A DNA stretch of 5,602 nucleotides from Candidatus Alistipes excrementipullorum. GTDB lineage: Bacteria > Bacteroidota > Bacteroidia > Bacteroidales > Rikenellaceae. The stretch is taken from positions 1-5,602 of the forward strand of contig DXGW01000180.1 of the NCBI GenBank assembly GCA_019113665.1, written 5' to 3'. How positions within the stretch are numbered: position 1 is the stretch's first letter; every line of letters starts with the position of its first letter. A program made the position numbers and the translations under genes. The notes below the pieces were generated by a model, which ran no database searches, was not told the DNA's origin, and saw only the letters and a list, made by a program, of their open reading frames with translations. Shown one piece after another: positions 3,454 through 5,602 of the stretch.

Positions 3454-5602
3454 TCAGCCGCGCAGGGCGTCGAGCTGCTCCCTGATGGCCTTGATCTTGG
3501 CCTCGGCGTCGCTCTTCTTGGCGCGCTCGTTGGCTACGACCTTCTCGGGGGCCGAGTTGACGAAACGTTCGTTCGACAGCTTCTTCATGACGCTTGCAAG
3601 GAAGCCTTCGTAGTAGGCGAGATCCTTGGTGAGGGTCTCGATCTCGGCCTGCCTGTCGATCTTGTCGCCCAGAGGCACGAAATACTGCGTGGTCTTGATG
3701 ATGAAACCGGCAGCGCCGTTGTCCTTCTCGGTGATGCGCTCGATCGACGAGAGGTTGGCCTCCTTGACCATTACGGGCTCGTATTCGGCCGGGTAGTTCC
3801 CGTCGGCGATGACCTTGATCGTCAGCGGCTCCTTCTGTGCGATGTTCTTCTGCTTGCGTATGTTGCGCACGGCCGAAACAGCCTCCTGTGCCAGATCGAA
3901 ACGCGCCAGCAGCTTCTCGTCGAAGGCGGCGGCACGGGGCATCGCGGCGACCATGATCGACTCTCCCTCCCTGCGGGGCGCGAGGTCCTGCCATATCTCC
4001 TCGGTGATGAAGGGCATGAACGGGTGAAGCAGGAGCATCATCTTCTCGAACAGCTTGCGGGTCTCGGCGATCGTGACGCTGTCCGTGGGCGAGCCGTATG
4101 CCGGCTTCACTATTTCGAGATAGCGGCCGCTGAAGTCGTCCCAGAAGAGCTTGTATGCCGTCATCAGTGCTTCGGATATGCGGTACGATGCGAAGTCGGC
4201 CTCGATTTCGCCAAGGGCCTGGTTGAAACGGTTCTCGAACCACTCGACGGCCAGTCGGTCGTTCTCGCTCTGCGCGAGATTCTCATCGACGCTCCAGCCG
4301 TTGATCAGACGGTAGGCGTTCCATATCTTGTTGCCGAAGTTGCGTCCCTGCTCGCACAGCGCATCGTCGAACATTATGTCGTTGCCGGCACTCGTGCAGA
4401 GCATCATCGCCACGCGCATGCCGTCGGCACCGTACTGGGCTATCAGGTCGAGCGGGTCGGGAGAGTTGCCCAACTGCTTCGACATCTTGCGGCCGAGCTT
4501 GTCGCGCACAAGACCCGTAAAGTAGACGTTGCCGAAAGGCTTCTCGCCGCGGTACTCGTATCCGGCCATGATCATGCGGGCTACCCAGAAGAAGATGATG
4601 TCCGGGGCCGTGACCAGGTCGTTGGTGGGGTAGTAATATTTGATCTCGGCGTTGTCGGGGTGGCGTATGCCGTCGAATACCGAAATGGGCCACAGCCACG
4701 AGCTGAACCACGTATCCAGCACGTCGTCGTCCTGACGCAGGTCGGCCATCGTGAGCGACGGGTCCTTTTCGCGGGCGAGTTCGAGCGCCTTCTCCGGGGT
4801 TTCGGCCACGACGTAGCCTCCCTTGGGCAGGTAGTATGCCGGTATGCGCTGGCCCCACCACAACTGGCGCGAGATGCACCAGTCCTTGATGTTTTCGAGC
4901 CAGTAGCGGTATGTGTTCTTGTATTTCTCGGGGACGAACCTTATGGTGTCCTCCATGACGGCCTTGATCGCCGGCTTGGCTATGTCGGTCATCGACATGA
5001 ACCACTGCATCGACAGCTTGGGCTCGATGGCTACGCCCGTACGCTCCGAATAGCCGACGTTGTTGGTGTAGGCCTCGACCTTTTCGAGCAGGCCGGCTGC
5101 TTCGAGATCCTTCTCGATGACCTTGCGGCACTCGAAACGGTCCATGCCGACGTACATGCCGACCTTGTCGTTGATCGTGCCGTCGTCGTTGAATATGTCG
5201 ATGGTCTCAAGCCCGTACTTCTCGCCCAGCATGTAGTCGTTGACGTCGTGTGCCGGGGTGACCTTCAGGGCGCCCGTACCGAACTCGATGTCGACGTACG
5301 AGTCGCGTATGACGCGTATCGGGCGGCCGACCAGCGGTACGATGACACGTGCGTCTTCGGGCAGCCATGAGTAACGCTCGTCAGCGGGGTTGACGCAGAG
5401 GGCCGTATCGCCCAGTATGGTTTCGGGGCGTGTCGTGGCTACGACGATGTACTTGTCCGAACCCTCGATCATGTAGCGCAGGTAGTAGAGCTTGCCCTGC
5501 GACTCCCTGTAGACAACCTCCTCGTCCGAAAGTGCCGTCTTTGCGGCGGGGTCCCAGTTGACCATGCGCACGCCGCGGTAGATCTTGCCCTTGGCGTAGA
5601 GG
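3454..5602 (-). CDS. valS: valyl-tRNA synthetase, partial (N-terminus beyond the right edge)
   Basis: A class Ia synthetase that attaches valine to tRNA-Val and hydrolyses misacylated Thr-tRNA. The window holds the last 715 residues or so (numbered here from the right edge) of a protein usually near 870-900. The HIGH motif and the first catalytic segment lie outside. The visible part opens with IYRGVRMVNWDP. The CP1 editing domain follows, with VATTRPETILGD (about 54-65) and FGTGALKVTPAHDVNDY (to about 123), including the conserved editing aspartate D119. Next come SRQLWWGQRIPAYY (244-257), DTWFSSWLWP (296-305), FFWVARMIM (337-345) and KMSKQLGNSPDP (372-383), the ATP-binding KMSKS loop in its KMSKQ form. 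The anticodon-binding helical domain lies near 450-600. The C-terminal coiled-coil arm (about 643-715, rich in Lys, Glu and Ala) contacts tRNA. The frame is intact and rnhA follows after 9 nt. Confidence 0.97.
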   Translation of the reverse strand, partial: LYAKGKIYRGVRMVNWDPAAKTALSDEEVVYRESQGKLYYLRYMIEGSDKYIVVATTRPETILGDTALCVNPADERYSWLPEDARVIVPLVGRPIRVIRDSYVDIEFGTGALKVTPAHDVNDYMLGEKYGLETIDIFNDDGTINDKVGMYVGMDRFECRKVIEKDLEAAGLLEKVEAYTNNVGYSERTGVAIEPKLSMQWFMSMTDIAKPAIKAVMEDTIRFVPEKYKNTYRYWLENIKDWCISRQLWWGQRIPAYYLPKGGYVVAETPEKALELAREKDPSLTMADLRQDDDVLDTWFSSWLWPISVFDGIRHPDNAEIKYYYPTNDLVTAPDIIFFWVARMIMAGYEYRGEKPFGNVYFTGLVRDKLGRKMSKQLGNSPDPLDLIAQYGADGMRVAMMLCTSAGNDIMFDDALCEQGRNFGNKIWNAYRLINGWSVDENLAQSENDRLAVEWFENRFNQALGEIEADFASYRISEALMTAYKLFWDDFSGRYLEIVKPAYGSPTDSVTIAETRKLFEKMMLLLHPFMPFITEEIWQDLAPRREGESIMVAAMPRAAAFDEKLLARFDLAQEAVSAVRNIRKQKNIAQKEPLTIKVIADGNYPAEYEPVMVKEANLSSIERITEKDNGAAGFIIKTTQYFVPLGDKIDRQAEIETLTKDLAYYEGFLASVMKKLSNERFVNSAPEKVVANERAKKSDAEAKIKAIREQLDALRG

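Noticed and set aside
4474..4488. KMSKQ in place of KMSKS in valyl-tRNA synthetase
   Set aside because: The last position of this motif varies naturally in class I synthetases, and the rest of the loop (KMSKQLGNSPDP) is intact, so it is not a sign of lost activity.
2803..5370. An 855-codon open frame on the plus strand opposite rnhA and valS
   Set aside because: Its codons lie exactly opposite those of two well-recognised genes. A stop would need TTA, CTA or TCA in the sense strand, which GC-rich codon usage avoids. The translation is a Val/Asp/Arg/Leu-rich mixture with no domain, and there is no promoter of its own.

Overview
The window reads like the chromosome of a fairly GC-rich member of the Bacteroidales, possibly Alistipes or a relative. 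Three things point there. Two sites match the Bacteroidales promoter pattern (TTTG, a spacer near 20 nt, then TAnnTTTG). Most starts have A-rich leaders and no Shine-Dalgarno. The valyl-tRNA synthetase carries the class signature in the form KMSKQLGNSPDP. The genus is inference only; no rRNA or other marker is present.

Left block, + strand: a short MazG-like nucleotide pyrophosphohydrolase (142-543) is followed after 9 nt by a ten-helix CaCA-type cation/Ca2+ antiporter (553-1506), a likely two-gene operon with a promoter just upstream. A possible divergent gene start lies at the left edge. The operon ends at a 13-bp hairpin with a GCAA loop (1528-1557), shared with the convergent operon on the other strand.

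Middle block, - strand: a LysO-family (YbjE/DUF340) amino-acid exporter split into two genes, an N-terminal part (2222-2503) and a C-terminal part (1593-2225). They overlap by ATGA, and the second gene has an unusually strong AAAGGAGGT ribosome-binding site. About 300 nt of leader precedes them. It begins with a near-consensus promoter whose -33 box sits in the loop of a perfect 15-bp inverted repeat (2819-2859), and it holds a well-placed 32-codon ORF (2688-2786) that I do not recognise. This promoter, palindrome, small ORF and split exporter form the most interesting unit in the window.

Right block, - strand: valS (partial, running off the right edge) followed 9 nt later by rnhA (RNase HI, GTG start), a translation/nucleic-acid housekeeping pair. 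The valS stop, the rnhA frame and an open stretch after the rnhA stop are all in one frame. Sequence after rnhA repeats part of its own 3' end.

Apart from the leader region and its palindrome, the gene content is ordinary housekeeping and transport. I see no mobile element, CRISPR array, tRNA or rRNA.
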